Shown piece after piece: positions 28,436-41,100 of a DNA stretch of 64,000 nt. A program made the position numbers and the translations under genes. How positions within the stretch are numbered: position 1 is the stretch's first letter; each line of letters opens with the position of its first letter. A model generated the notes under the pieces. The model saw nothing but the letters and a program-made list of their open reading frames with translations, did no database searches and was not told the DNA's origin. The stretch comes from Primula veris (Eukaryota; Streptophyta; Magnoliopsida; Ericales; Primulaceae), in assembly GCA_963682055.1 (NCBI GenBank), contig OY821745.1:27401342-27465341 (forward strand), in the 5' to 3' direction.

Positions 28436-28830
28436 TGTGTATATTTATGGGTTCAAATCTTATATGTTCGAATTCTCATGTTTTTGTCAGGTTTCGGTTT
28501 TTTGATATGTATTCGTAATTTTTTTTTTATAAATCAACATATTATTTTATTTTTAAAGTATTTGTTCAAAAAAACTGTAAAATTTGACTTTTTATATTTT
28601 TTGGCTATTTATTAATATTATTACCTTATAAATTAATTGTCAAATAAACAATTAAATATAAAAAAATATATATAAATGTCAAATTTTACAGATTTTTTTT
28701 TGAACACTTTGAAAATAAAATAATAAGTTGATTTACAAAAAAAAAAAATCGAAAAAAAATTACGAATACATATGAAAAACCTGAAAAATTTACAATTCGA
28801 ACCTGATAAAATTTGAACTCGTATATTTAT
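28436..28830. repeat. Long inverted repeat (fold-back element)
   Basis: The left arm (about 28436-28592) and right arm (about 28677-28830) are imperfect reverse complements; blocks such as ATATGTATTCGTAATTTTTT and CTGTAAAATTTGAC lie in the left arm and inverted in the right. The spacer is about 85 bp. It is likely a MITE-type fold-back; no target duplication was identified. Confidence 0.65.
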
Positions 28831-29018
28831 AATCATGATATATATTAAGGTTATTATTTTCTTTATATAACTGAATTTTGGTGATATGTCATAGTATGGT
28901 GACATCGTGTATGTGGGTGTGTTATCTGTGTGTGCCTGTAATAAGGTGTTAAATTAATAACACGTTTGCAAACGACATTATACATATGACGCGATCATTA
29001 AAAGCCGATCGATATGTA

Positions 29019-29897
29019 AAAGATCTGATTGTTACTAAAAGTTTGGTGCATCTTGTTAAGTGATATACGTATACTGTAAGCTAGCTAGGATATTTTGTGT
29101 ATAATCAATGCTTGACTGCTAGTTTTACTAACTTAGCAGTTCGTTGTAATTTCATTGTTTCAGTCCTTTGAGTTTTGTTGTAAAAACTGGGTCAGATCCC
29201 ACTTTTATTATATAAATACCGATTTAATTAATAAATAAATAAAACTGCATATGTTGCCCATTAAAGGATTTCCAGAACTTGTTTAAATATACCATGTACG
29301 CGTCTAACCTTTAGCACAAAAATTTCATTATGGTTATGTGGGTATAAACACTTTTATAGTAAAGAACCATATATGAGTGATTATATATGTTATATTTAAA
29401 AGTTTTATGCTCATCTATATAATTTATATAATTGATGGGATGAGCTACTATGGATATTGGTATGACTGTCCTCTTTTATATTTGTAAAAGATCTGATTGT
29501 TACTAAAAGTTTGGTGCACCTTGGTAAGTGATATATGTATAACGTGAGGTAGGATATTTTGTGTATAATCAATGCTTAACTGGCAGTTTTACTAACTTAG
29601 CAGTTAGTTAGTTGTAATTTCATTGTTTCAGTCTTTTGAGTTTTGTTGTAAACTGGATGAGGTCCACTTTTATTAATATAAATATTGTTTTAATTAATAA
29701 AAAAAAACTGCATATGTTGCCCATTAAAGGATTTCACGAGCTTATGTCAATATATCATGTACGCCGTCTGACTTTTACCATGAAAATTTACAAAAAATTC
29801 ATTATGGTTATATGGTATAAACACTTTTATATTAAAGAACCTTATATGTGTGATTATATATGTTATATTTAAAAGTTTGATGCTCATCTGTATAATG
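29019..29897. repeat. Direct duplication of about 400 bp
   Basis: Sequence from about 29019 to 29420 recurs from about 29487 to 29897 with a 468-bp offset and scattered substitutions; both copies start AGATCTGATTGTTACTAAAA. Non-coding. Confidence 0.8.
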
Positions 29898-29959
29898 GAT
29901 GAGATGAGAGAAATTTAAAGAAGCTAATATGGATATTGGTATGACTATCCTTGTGTCGG

Positions 29960-30142
29960 CAGGGGAAGCTAAGTGGGGACGATCGGGTGCCATGGCACCC
30001 CCCATAATTTTAGAAATCCCAAGTGACGTAATTTTTTTTAGTACAATTTTTTTTTAGGTGTAGATTTGGCACCCCCATAAAAATATGTTACTTTTACATA
30101 TATTTTGGCACCCCCCATTTACACATCCTGGCTTCGCCCCTG
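29960..30142. mobile_element. hAT-type MITE, 183 bp
   Basis: The ends are CAGGGGAAGC on the left and, on the other strand, CAGGGGCGAAGCC, with a perfect 8-bp duplication TGTGTCGG on both sides (29952-29959, 30143-30150). It is nearly identical to the element at 31632-31816. No coding capacity. Confidence 0.92.
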
Positions 30143-30150
30143 TGTGTCGG

Positions 30151-30441
30151 CCCGATATCTCGGAATATCTAATACTCGGAATTTTTTTTTACTCGATAAA
30201 TACAAATCAAAATAAAAACAAAATAAAATTCTAACTAAATAGTATCCAATTCACAATCTCCTATCTTAACTACCAAACTACTCTAACATTTGTGTTATTT
30301 CAACACATTATGAACAAACTGACATTTAATATTTTATTTGTATATACTAATTATATTAAAAATGCAGTCGGATGTTTCCCGTAAATTTTTTTCCGAATTA
30401 ATTCCAACGCCCAATGCTTACTCGACTTGCGTATTGCCCGG

Positions 30442-30480
<39 letters not shown>

Positions 30481-30779
30481 AAGTGGAGGTATGCCTCATG
30501 AGTTTGGTTGCATGAAGACACCTAACGAGGTGTTAAAGGTCTGAGCTTATTCTAGAAGTCAAGAAAATAATTCTTCAAAAAATATGAGAAATAATATTCA
30601 TTGGACTAAACAAATATCCATCGTCGGTTGTGGTGGAAGAGTCATGTAAATAAAGGTTTCATTCCACATTTAATAATAAAAAGTTTATTTCCCCTTTTAT
30701 ATTTACGTTTCCGTGTTACCCTCTTAGACATTACCGGTCTCTTTAAATATTTCCAACAAAATGAACAAACTACAACATA
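30151..30779. other. Intergenic DNA upstream of the OSC pseudogene
   Basis: No gene seen. An AT dinucleotide run at about 30446-30474. The segment just before 30780 resembles the 5' flank of the pseudogene's exon 1. Confidence 0.5.
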
Positions 30780-30812
30780 ATGTGGAAGCTTAAGGAAGCT
30801 TAGGGGAACATG
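30780..30812 (+). pseudogene. Duplicated start of OSC exon 1
   Basis: ATG at 30780 and the following codons read MWKLKEA then TAG, matching the start of the pseudogene's exon 1 about 240 bp downstream ([10 protein letters not shown]). The similarity includes the leader (AACAAACT..AACATA) and fades after about 30812. A broken partial duplication. Confidence 0.7.
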
Positions 30813-31631
30813 TCTATACTACTATACAACTTAAACAAAAGTTTACCTTTGAGATCACATTCTTTTTTTTCATTTTCACTCCTATAAATGTATAAATACG
30901 TAAATAAATTTCCATAATCACCAGGCTATGATTTATTATTGCGTTTCTATTTATTAATTATTTCATATATTTCAGGAAATTTCACCTTGATAGAGAAAAT
31001 AAACAAACTTTAACATAATGTGGAAACTTAAGGTTGCTGAGGGGAATGGACCATGCTTGTTTAGCACCAATAACTTTATTGGTCGACAAATTTGGCAGTA
31101 CGATCCTAATGCCGGTACCCCTGAAGAGAGAAGAGGTTGAACAAGCTCGAAAGCACTACAAGAACAACTGCAAAGATGGTAGAGAAAGAGCATTGCCCAG
31201 TGCTGATCTTTTGATGAGGATGCAGGTCAGAATCTTGGGCTTCTTTGCATGCTGTTTTTAGGCAAATAAAATAAAGTGCTTGTTGGTTGTAAGGCTTTGG
31301 AGGAAATAAGCTGGATTTTGTGTGTATGATAATAACAAGTATCATCCATTTTTAAATTCCCTTTTAAGTACTCCATGCGGTGTGCTTGGATTATAAGATT
31401 TTTTCACTTTCAATTTTTTTTGGGCATGGTTTAATATTTATGTTATTCATGAAAAGCAGCAAAAATGTGGTGCTATTCCCGTTCCACTTTTATGTCAATG
31501 TCATATTTGTATGGGAGAAAATTTCAAGGACCGATCACCAACCTCGTAATGTCAATGAGACAAGAACTTTATACAGAATCGTACAGGGGTGTAAACTGGA
31601 ATCTAGCACGAAACACTTGTTCCAAGGTTGG

Positions 31632-31816
31632 CAGGGGGAAGCTAAGTGGGGACGATCGGGTACCACGGCACCCCCCATAATTTTAGAAATCCCAAGTGAC
31701 GCAATTTTTTTTTAGTACAATTTCTTTTTAGGTGTAGATTTGGCACCCCCATAAAAATATGTTACTTGTATATATATTTTGGCACCCCCTATTTACACAT
31801 CCTGGCTTCGCCCCTG
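31632..31816. mobile_element. hAT-type MITE, 185 bp, at the e5 splice donor of the OSC pseudogene
   Basis: The ends match the element at 29960-30142. Perfect 8-bp duplication AAGGTTGG (31624-31631, 31817-31824). The duplicated bases span the exon end AAG and the intron start GTTGG, so both flanks carry a copy of the donor site. Confidence 0.93.
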
Positions 31817-32443
31817 AAGGTTGGTAAGGTTCTATCTGGTATAGGTCTTGGCTTTCAGATTTATAAATAAAGCAATTCGGTTCAAGTTATCATTCTTAAT
31901 TATAACCTTTAGAAATTCACTTTCTGCAATGCCATTTCAGCTCTTATTTGCTCAATCTGTAATTTTAATGCAGACGGATCTTTATTACCCTCACGGTATC
32001 GTGCAAGATTTGCTCTGGAATGCTCTTCATACATTAGTTGAGCCACTAATGAGAAAATGGCCTTTCAAAAATATACGAGAACGGGCTCTACAGGAAACAT
32101 TATTTTTCATGCGTTATGATTCAGAGAGCAGTAGATACATTATTATAGGATGCATTGGAAAAGTATATAAAAAAGAACTGACAAAATGAAAAAAAAAATT
32201 ACCGGTTTTAGTATCAAAATTTTAATTGTGATATTTTAAGTTATTAAGTTTGTTTTTGAGAATTTTAGTCAGTTTAACTTTATTCAGGTCGATCTCGATT
32301 TCAGTCTCGAAGATTTTAGTAAAAGATGATCATTTACTATATACATTTTGAGACCTAATTAATCAGATACGATGAGATAAAAATCTTCAGGTACAGATGC
32401 TAATGATGTTGCTTCTTTTTTGCTCCTTGTTTTTAGTTTTAAT

Positions 32444-32738
32444 TGTTGAAATAATTAATTGTTTGGTACAATCTTTGCTTTAATGTCATGAACCTTTCGG
32501 ATACATGCATAGACTTTTGATATGGATGCATGAATAAGTTATGTCTTTTGATTTTCTAGAATAAATGTTGATAACTCAAGACCTTTGATGTTCTCTTGAT
32601 TTTAGTATAAATATGTGTTTTACTTCCATTTGTAATTACACCAAAATTTAGTTTGAGTTTGATATTATAAAAGTTATTTCCCTCTCTATATTTTGCGTTG
32701 TCATTTTTTGTGAGTGAGTGGTCGTTTTCGACCCAACA
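32444..32738 (+). repeat. Copia-1 5' LTR
   Basis: 295 bp; TGTTGAAATA at the start and GACCCAACA at the end; followed by one base and the tRNA-iMet primer binding site. Confidence 0.95.
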
Positions 32739-32764
32739 GTGGTATCAGAGCCAACGGTCCCAAA

Positions 32765-35327
32765 ATGGCCGGTGGAATGACCCATTTTATCCCCATGCTT
32801 AAGAAACATTTCTACGATAATTGGAGCATAAAAATGAAAGTGCTTCTCGGTTCCCGAAATGTGTGGGAAATCGTAGAGACCGGGTTTAATGAACCCGAAG
32901 AAGACGCTGACGTAACTCGGGCTCAAATGGAGAACTTAAAAAAGAAGGATCGAAAGACTCTTAACATCATCCATCAAGGTTTGGATGAAACTATGTTCGA
33001 AAATGTGGCGTGTGCAATCACGAGCAAAGAAGCTTGGGATATTTTGGAGAATTCATTCAAAGGAGTTGAGAAGGTAAAAAAGATTCGACTCCAAACCTTA
33101 CGTGGTGATTTTGAGCCTTTATGTATGAAAGTCTCCGAATCGGTCGACGACTGTTTTTCATGAGTTCAAAAGGTCGTCAATCAAATGAAAAGATGCGGAG
33201 AAAAATTGGACGACACCCGTGTTGTCGAAAAAATTCTACGTTCTTTAGATTCCAAATGGGATTACATTGTTGTGGCTATCGAGAAATCTAAAGACGTAGA
33301 ATCTATGACGGTGGATCAACTTTTGGGCTCGCTCCAAGCTCAGGAAGAAAAACTCAACAAAAGAGTTGTGAAAGAAGAGCCGCTCGAGCAAACTTTTCAA
33401 ACGAAATTTAGCATGAACGAAAAAAGTTTTGGTAACTCGAAAAGCCAACGAGAAAGAGATCGAGGTCAAAATTATGGCCATGGTGGTTACAACTCTTTCA
33501 AAAAAGAAGAGAGCGGACAAAACTCTTATCCGACAAGAGACAAGAGGCGGTGGAAGAGGAGGAAATTATAATGAAAAACCAAGGTATGATAAGTCTCAAA
33601 TTAAATGTTATAATTGTCAAAAATTTGGGCATTACGCTTCCGAGTGTAGATTGAGTAATAATAAATTTGAGGAAAGGGCTAATTTTGCTAGAGAAAATGA
33701 AGAACGTTCTACACTTTTATTTGCGCATAATGAAAATAAAAGCGGAGAAATTACTACGTGGTATTTAGATACGGGGGCTAGCAACCATATGTGTGGTAAT
33801 AAAAATATGTTTACCGAAATTGATGAAACGGCAAATGGAGATATTTATTTTGGTGATGAATCTAAAATTCCGGTGAAAGGGAAGGGAAAAATCTTAATCC
33901 AATTGAAAAATGAAGAAAATGATTTTATCTCGAATGTTTATTATGTCCCTAATATGAAATCTAATATTTTTAGTTTGGGACAACTCTTGGAAAAAGGCTA
34001 TTATGTGTATTCGGAAAACCTTAGCCTTGTTTTAAAAGATAAAAATGGAAATTTGGTTGCGCAAGTGCTTATGTCGAAAAATATAATGTTTTCTTTGGAT
34101 ATTCAAAATATTGGGGCTAAATGTTTGAAAGCGTGTTTTAAAGAAAAATCATGGCTTTAGCATTTGAGATTTGGACATCTTAATTTTGGTGGTTTGAAAT
34201 TGTTGAGTAGTAAAAATATGGTGAAAGGTTTACCTCATATTGATCATGTTGATGAACTTTGTGAGGCATGTTTGTTTGGAAAACAACTGAGAAAAAGTTT
34301 TCCGAAACGAGCGACTACAAAAGTTAAAAAACCATTGGAACTTGTTCATACAGATATTTGTGGTCCTATTAAACCAAGTTCTCTTGGAAAAAGCAATTAT
34401 TTTGCTCTTTTTATTGACGATTTTAGTCGAAAGACTTAGGTTTATTTTTTGAAGCAAAAATACGATGTTTTTGATACTTTCAAAAAATTTAAAGCTCTTG
34501 TTGAAAATGAAAGTGGATTAAAAATAAAGGCCATAAGATCGGATCGAGGAGGAGAATTTACTTCGAATGATTTTGAAAAATATTGTGAAGAAAAGGGCAT
34601 TTTTCGTCCTTTGACGGTTGCCTATACCCCACAACAAAATGGGGTTGTTGAAAGAAAAAATCGATCTCTTTTAAATATGGCTCGTAGTATGTTGAAAAGC
34701 AAAAATATTCCAAAAGAATTTTGGGCCGAGGCCGTTGATAGTGCGGTTTATTTGTCGAACCGATCTCCATCTCGAAGTGTTTGGGGTAAAACTCCCGAAG
34801 AAGCGTGGAGTGGAAGAAAGCCGGGAATAGCGCATTTAAGAGTTTTTGGGAGCATCGCATATGCTCATGTTCCGGACCAAAAAAGGTCCAAATTGGAAGC
34901 TAAAAACGAGAAGTTTATATTCATTGGCTACGACTCGAGGGCAAAAGGTTACAAGCTATACAATCCGGATAACGGAAAATTTGTTGTAAGCCGAGAGGTT
35001 GAGTTCGACGAAGAAAGAACATGGAATTTCGACAAAATGGAGGACGACTATAATTTATTTTCTTATTATAGCGATGAGGAAGACGAGCAAGTTCAAGTAG
35101 AAGAGGAGCCCACGACGCCACCACCATCACCTCCTTCGCATGACGAAGTAGGATCCGCGAGCGATGAAAGTTCAAGCGAAAGGGCCAAACGTTTTCGAAC
35201 CTTACAAGACTTATACGAAGTGACCGAAAGAATCGACGACAACGTTACTCTCTTTTGTCTCTTTGCGGGTTGTGAACCGATCGGCGTTGAAGAAGCGTTG
35301 CCAAACAAGTTTAAGGGGGAGTGTTGA
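32765..35327 (+). pseudogene. Copia-1 gag-protease-integrase remnant
   Basis: The gag (MAGGMTHF start) is cut by TGA at 33161-33163, then a frameshift near 33545 moves into the frame carrying the zinc knuckle CYNCQKFGHYASEC (about 33607-33648) and protease DTGASNHM (about 33769). TAG stops at 34158-34160 and 34437-34439 interrupt the pre-integrase and integrase core. The integrase motifs DICGPI, SDRGGEF and NGVVERKN remain. The frame ends LPNKFKGEC just before the 3' LTR, with no RT or RNase H. The three nonsense sites are consistent with C-to-T or G-to-A change. Confidence 0.9.
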
Positions 35328-35616
35328 AATAATAAATTGTTTGGTACAATCTTTGCTTTAATGTCATGAACCTTTCGGATATATGCATAGACCTTTGATA
35401 TGGATGCATGAATAAGTTATGTCTTTTGATTTTCTAGAATAAATGTTGATAACTCAAGACCTTTGATGTTCTCTTGAGTTTAGTATAAATATGTGTTTTA
35501 CTTCCATTTGTAAGTATACCAAAATTTAGTTTGAGTTTGATATTATAAAAGTTATTTTCCTCTCTATATTTTGCGTTGTCATTTTTTGGGAGTGAGTGGT
35601 CGTTTTCGACCCAACA
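35322..35616 (+). repeat. Copia-1 3' LTR
   Basis: Same length as the 5' copy, preceded by a polypurine tract. Confidence 0.95.
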
Positions 35617-36474
35617 TTAATACTCTGATACATTGTATCAATTATTAAATGAAAAACATAAATTGGAGTTTTGATAATTAATATATTTAACATTAGTTTT
35701 CCCAAACTTTAGCATCTTAATTCATCGGCAAGCTCCTCAGCTAGTAGCTTCTTATGTGCTGACAATATGGAACACTAGATCTTCATTTTTTTTGTTGATT
35801 TTATCAAAAAGATAAACTGAAATCGTTGCATCCTTTGGTTGGGTAAACTTGGTAACACTTTCACCGTCTTTTCTTCATCTTTATCATCATTTATTCCAGG
35901 CTTTGCAATTGATGTGTTGGTGGGCTGAGGATCCCAGTTGCGATGAGTTCAAGTATCAACTTGCAAGGGTCCCGGATTTCTTGTGGCTCGCAGAAGATGG
36001 AATGAAAGTGCAGGTAATTTTTTACTTGCAAAAGTTGAAGCCAAATAAATAAAAACAGATTGAGGGTGCGCATTTTTTTTATACTTCGTATGATTAAGTT
36101 GTTAAGAAACGTGTTATCGATATTGTAGAGTTTTGGTAGTCAGAATTGGGACTGTGCACTGATGACGCAAGCACTTATCGCCAGTAGTATGGTTGACGAG
36201 TATGGTGATTCGCTTAAGAAGGCACACTTTTTTATTATAGAATCACAGGTGAATATCAAATAAAGCAAATAAAGTAGAACTGCAAACTTGAATAAGAAAT
36301 AAAATTCGGCTTATTTGACCTTATATTTTGATAATGTAGATCAAGGAAAATCCAGCAGGTGATTTCAAGAGCATGCAGCGTCATTTCACCAGAGGAGGTT
36401 GAAATTTCTCGGACCGAGATCATGGTTGGATCGGCTCTGATAGCACAGCTGAACCGTTGAAGGTGCCTTAAATT

Positions 36475-37811
36475 TGTTGGAAAAACATGTGAAAAACATG
36501 GGTGTTTCCGAATGGTCACTGGACCAACTTCGAGTCATTATTTCATGTGACAGCGCTGAGTTGTTTATACCGTACTCAACGTGTTTGAATAGCCCGTATG
36601 ACGAGCTTCGTAACGGTATATCACATGACCTATTCGGAGAATGGGTGTGAATATAAAGTGTCTTCAAAGTTGGTGTCTCGAAAATTCAAATCTGGAAAAA
36701 CTGAAATGGTAAAGGAAAACCATTTAGTATACCATACCAACCTATGCAGTTATTAAACTAACATGTCCACATACACCTAAGAGTATTAGTGTGTACCAAT
36801 CACGTGCGCTCTCTCGTGTCTTGGGTCTCGGGTCTCGTTTCTCGTGTCTCGGGCGCGGACTTGGGCTTGGGCTTGGGCTTGGGATTTGGAATTTGGGGAA
36901 TGTCTCTGGTCTTGGGTCTTGGGTCCAAACCCGAATAGGGAGTTTTGTATAAAATACAAAAGCAGTCCCTAGAGTTTCCAGCAACAGAAACGCCAGCAAT
37001 GAATGAGATTAAATGCTGCGGTTTCAGAATTTGATTGAGCGGATTTTGGGGGTGTAACTCCCAGAATTAATGATCAACATTTATGGCTGCGGTTTCATTA
37101 GAGGCTATAAAAGGCAGCCCTCCCCTCACATTTCAACACACCAGAACACACAACTCACAGCATAGTATACACATTAGAGAGAGAGAACCGCACCACCAAC
37201 AGCTCGACATGTGGTTCGGTGTCGGTTTCCATACGAGTCACTCAGTGACAAGAGTTGTACCTTGGGAACAAAGTCTCGAAACCAGAAACCTCTAAAGGTG
37301 GTTCGAGAAATATTGTTTAAGGAAAACTGCCCAGCAGTTGCCTCTCTTTTTTATTTCAGTACCTTTAATTTTATGTTCTTTCATTTAGTACTGTTTTACA
37401 TTCTGTATTTTATTTTCTGTACTGTTTACTTTCTATCTTTACTTTCCAGTACCTTTAGTTTTCTGTAATTTCAATTCAGTACTTTCCTATTCTGTAATTT
37501 CCAATTCTGTAATTTACTTTTCTGTATTTACAGAAACAGTGCAGCAGTTTAGTAATTATATTATTCTGTCTGGCAGTTTCTTTAATTGTCAAAACAGTCC
37601 AGCAGTTAGTAATTATACTATTCTGTCTGGCAGTTTCAAACAATTACAATTCCGTCCAGCATTTTAATAATTTATATTAATCTGTCTGGATTTTTAATTA
37701 GTGTATTTCTAATTCCAATTGTGAGAAATAAAGTGTTATTTCCATTGCGTTCCTGTCTTTTAATTTATTGTCCTTTCAATTATTGTTTTCGAAATAGTAC
37801 CAAAACCAACA
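36475..37811 (+). repeat. Copia-2 5' LTR
   Basis: TGTTGG...CAACA ends. A G-rich run of GGGCTT units near 36856-36880 lies upstream of a TATAAAAG box at 37106-37113, the likely promoter. Confidence 0.92.
37106..37113 (+). promoter_or_regulatory. TATA box in Copia-2 5' LTR
   Basis: TATAAAAG within the LTR, conserved in the 3' LTR at 43743-43750, about 300 bp after the G-rich repeat. Confidence 0.7.
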
Positions 37812-38157
37812 ATCTTAAACAATATTATTTTTGGTTTTACTATTTTCGAAAGGAAAAGGCTTTTTCTTTTTATTTTATTGGGTTGACATCTCGGTTTTTA
37901 TTCTCGCAAAATCATTGCTAGTTTACTAGAAATTGAAATTTGCAAATAGAATAAATCCGAATTGATTTAATCTTTTAATTCTAGAATATAATTAAGAGTT
38001 GTTAGTGAAATCAAAAGTGATTTGATTTTCACGCTAGAATGTCTTTTATTTTGTTTTTATTCTTTTGAAGCAAACTAATTAAGTTATAATTAGTATTTGC
38101 GATTAAGAATTTTAGTTTTCTTGCGAGAAACTAAACCGGATTATTTTGTCATTTCAG

Positions 38158-41100
38158 ATGACTAATGAGGATCAAACAACCACTGTTCCTTCGGGAGACG
38201 TGCAGGGCACAGTTGTGATTGACAGTAGCCATAACATTGCGAGCGCTGCGAGTGGGGGGGGGAGCTCAGGCTCAAGCTCAGGCTGAGGCTGAAGCTGTTG
38301 CGGCCGACACCGCTGTGGCAGAAGCCGATGCTATGGCTGCAGCTGCGGCTGCAGCACAGGCTGCTGCTAAGGCTGCGGCCAAGGCAGCGCTTGTGGCTGT
38401 GGCCAGGGCAAAAGGCAAGGCTCCGGCAACGCCGTCTATGCCAATGTTGCCAACCTCTCATTTAGAGAAGCCGGAAAAGTTTAGGGGCAACAACTTCAAA
38501 CGTTGGCAGCAAAAGATGTTGTTTTACTTGATTGCCCTTAACCTGACCCAGTTTCTCAAGGAGTCTGCACCCGTCCTTAGCGAGGACGATGAGGATGTGC
38601 AGACAGTTTCGGCGGTGTAAGAGTGGAAACACGGCGACTACCTATGCCGAAACTACATCATGTGTGCTCTGGATGACACTCTCTTCAGTGTATTCGAGCC
38701 CAAGGCTTCTGCAAAGGAGTTGTGGGAGTCTCTCGAAAGAAAGTACAAAGTGAATAACGCTAGCGCAAAGAAATTTGTCATCACGGACTTTCATGAGTAC
38801 ATGATGACTGATGGGAAGAGTGTCATCGAGCAGGTTGAGGAACTCCAACTCATATACCATAGGCTTGAGGTTGAGGGGATAGTTATCAACGAACATTTCC
38901 AAGTGGCATTAATGATTGAGAAACTGCCACCTTCTTGGAAAGAGTTTCAAAACTACCTGAAACACAAGCGAAAGGCTATGACCTTGGAAGGACTCATTGA
39001 GAGGCTCAATGTTGAGCGAAGCAACAGCCGATCCGGAAGGAAAGGCGGTGGCGGAGCAGGCAACGCAGTTGCCAAGGCCCATGTGGTTGAGGACGCTGTG
39101 TCTAAGCGGAAACGCTTTTACAGTGCAGTCGGTGCTTATCTCAAGAAGAAATTCTTGGGAGACTGCTTTGTGTGCAACAAACCGGGCCATCGTGCCGCGG
39201 ATTGTAAGATGCGCATCGACAAGCCCAACCCCCCCCCCCCCAAAAAAAAAAAAGAGGAAGTTCCAGGGGAAAGGGAGGAAGAGGGCACCTGCTCAGGCAA
39301 ATGTGGCTGAGGGAGGAGATGATGTTGGACAGGACTATATGCACTTGAGTGCTGTGGTCTCGGAAGTGAACCTGGTGGGGAATAACCCAAAGGAATGGTG
39401 GCTAGACACAGGCGCCACTAGTCACATCTGTGCCAGCAAGTGGATGTTCAAGACCTATACGGCCGTGGACAATGAGAGCTGCTTCATGGGGAACTCGGCT
39501 ACTTCCAGGGTGGAAGGAAAAGGAACCGTGATGCGGAAGATGACGTCGGGAAAGGAGCTGACACTGAACGGCGTGCTCCATGTACCGGAAATTCGCAAGA
39601 ATCTAGTCTCCGTCTTAGTGATGGTGAACAAAGGGCTTAAACTTGTATTTGAATCCGCAAAAATTGTAATCACCCTTAATGGAATGTATGTAGGCCGTGG
39701 CTATATGACCAACGGCATGTTTAAATTAAATGTTGGTACTCCGGCTCCTAAAGCCGAGTTAGCTATTGAGGGTACTAAGGCTAAGGCCAGTACCAAGAAT
39801 AATGTAATCGTTAATGTTGCCCAAGTGGCCAATAAAACTTCTATTGCTTATTCTTGTGATTCATTTAATTTATGGCATGGTAGATTAGGTCATGTGAATA
39901 CTAGTTCAATGAAGAAACTAATATCACTAAATTTACTACCAAGTTTTGTCTTCAATAAACAACATAAATGTGAGGTTTGTGTTGAGGCAAAATTAACAAA
40001 GTCTTCGTATCAACATATTGAACGAAGTACTGAACCTCTCGGTCTAATATACACGGATGTATGCGACTTAAAGTTTATACAAACGCGAGGAGGGAAAAAA
40101 TATTTCATCACATTCATAGATGACTGTACTAGATACTGCTATGTCTACTTAATGAGAAGTAAAGACAGAGCGGTAGAGAAATTCGCTCTTTATAAGACCG
40201 AAGTAGAAAATCAACTCAATAAAAAGATTAAAATATTGAGGAGTGATAGAGGCGGTGAATACGAAGCACCGTTTGCGCAGATATGCATAGAAAATTGCAT
40301 TATACATCAAACCACAGCCCCATACTCTCCGGAGCAGAATGGGGTTGTCGAGCGTAAGAATAGGACGCTTAAGGAAATGATGAATGCTATGTTAATAAGT
40401 TCTGGGTTACCCCAGAACATGTGGGGGGAAGCGCTGCTTTCCGCCAACTATGTATTGAACAAGCTACCGCATAAGAAGCATGATAAACCACCTTATGAAC
40501 TATGGAAAGGCCATCGTCCGAACTATAAATTCTTAAGGGTTTGGGGTTGTCTTGCGAAGGTCCTTGTCTCACTTCCGAAAATAACGAGAATATGGCCAAA
40601 GACGGTAGACTGTGTGTTCATAGGATATGCACACAACAGTAGTGCTTATCGTTTTCTCGTGCACAAGTCGGATAATCCCGATGTGCATGTAGATACTATC
40701 ATCGAAGCTCGTGAAGCTTCTTTCTTCGAGGAGATCTTTCCCCACAAGTCTTCCATAACTGTAGAGACTGAGGAGTCAAACAGTGAGAAAAATGTGGGGG
40801 CAAGTGAACCGTTGGAGGAAGAAGAATAAGACCATCGACGAAGTAAAAGGGCTAGAAAGGAAACGTTTTTCGGTCCAGATTTTGTAACCTTCATAATAGA
40901 AGGCAAACCGGCGACATTCAAAGAAGCAATGTCATCCCCGGAAGCCCAATATTGGGAGGAAGCGATCAACAATTAGGTTGAATCGATATTACAAAATCAC
41001 ACTTGGGAACTAGTGGATCTACCACCTGGGTGTAAGCCACTAGGACACAAGTGGATCTTCAAGAGGAAGAGAAAGCTCGATGGAACAATAGAGAAATACA

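Larger units (their letters stand above)
26346..29951. other. Intergenic AT-rich DNA
   Basis: No gene is recognised. Structures seen are a short duplicated segment (AAAGACTGTACAAGCATGG near 27940 and 28016), a fold-back repeat at 28436-28830, and a direct duplication at 29019-29897. The reading frames here are short and low in complexity. Confidence 0.6.
32444..35616 (+). mobile_element. Ty1/copia element with reverse transcriptase deleted, in intron 6 of the OSC pseudogene
   Basis: LTRs of 295 bp each (32444-32738, 35322-35616; about 8 differences), TG...CA ends, 5-bp duplication TTAAT (32439-32443, 35617-35621), a tRNA-iMet primer site TGGTATCAGAGC at 32740-32751 and a purine tract AAGGGGGAG at 35313-35321. 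The internal part holds gag, protease and integrase but passes straight from the end of integrase to a short C-terminal tail, so RT and RNase H are missing. It could move only with enzymes supplied by others. Confidence 0.95.

Noticed and set aside
31226..31459. Possibility that the missing OSC exons 2-4 are hidden in this gap
   Set aside because: The gap is only 234 bp and none of its frames resembles the expected region; roughly 550 coding bases would be needed.
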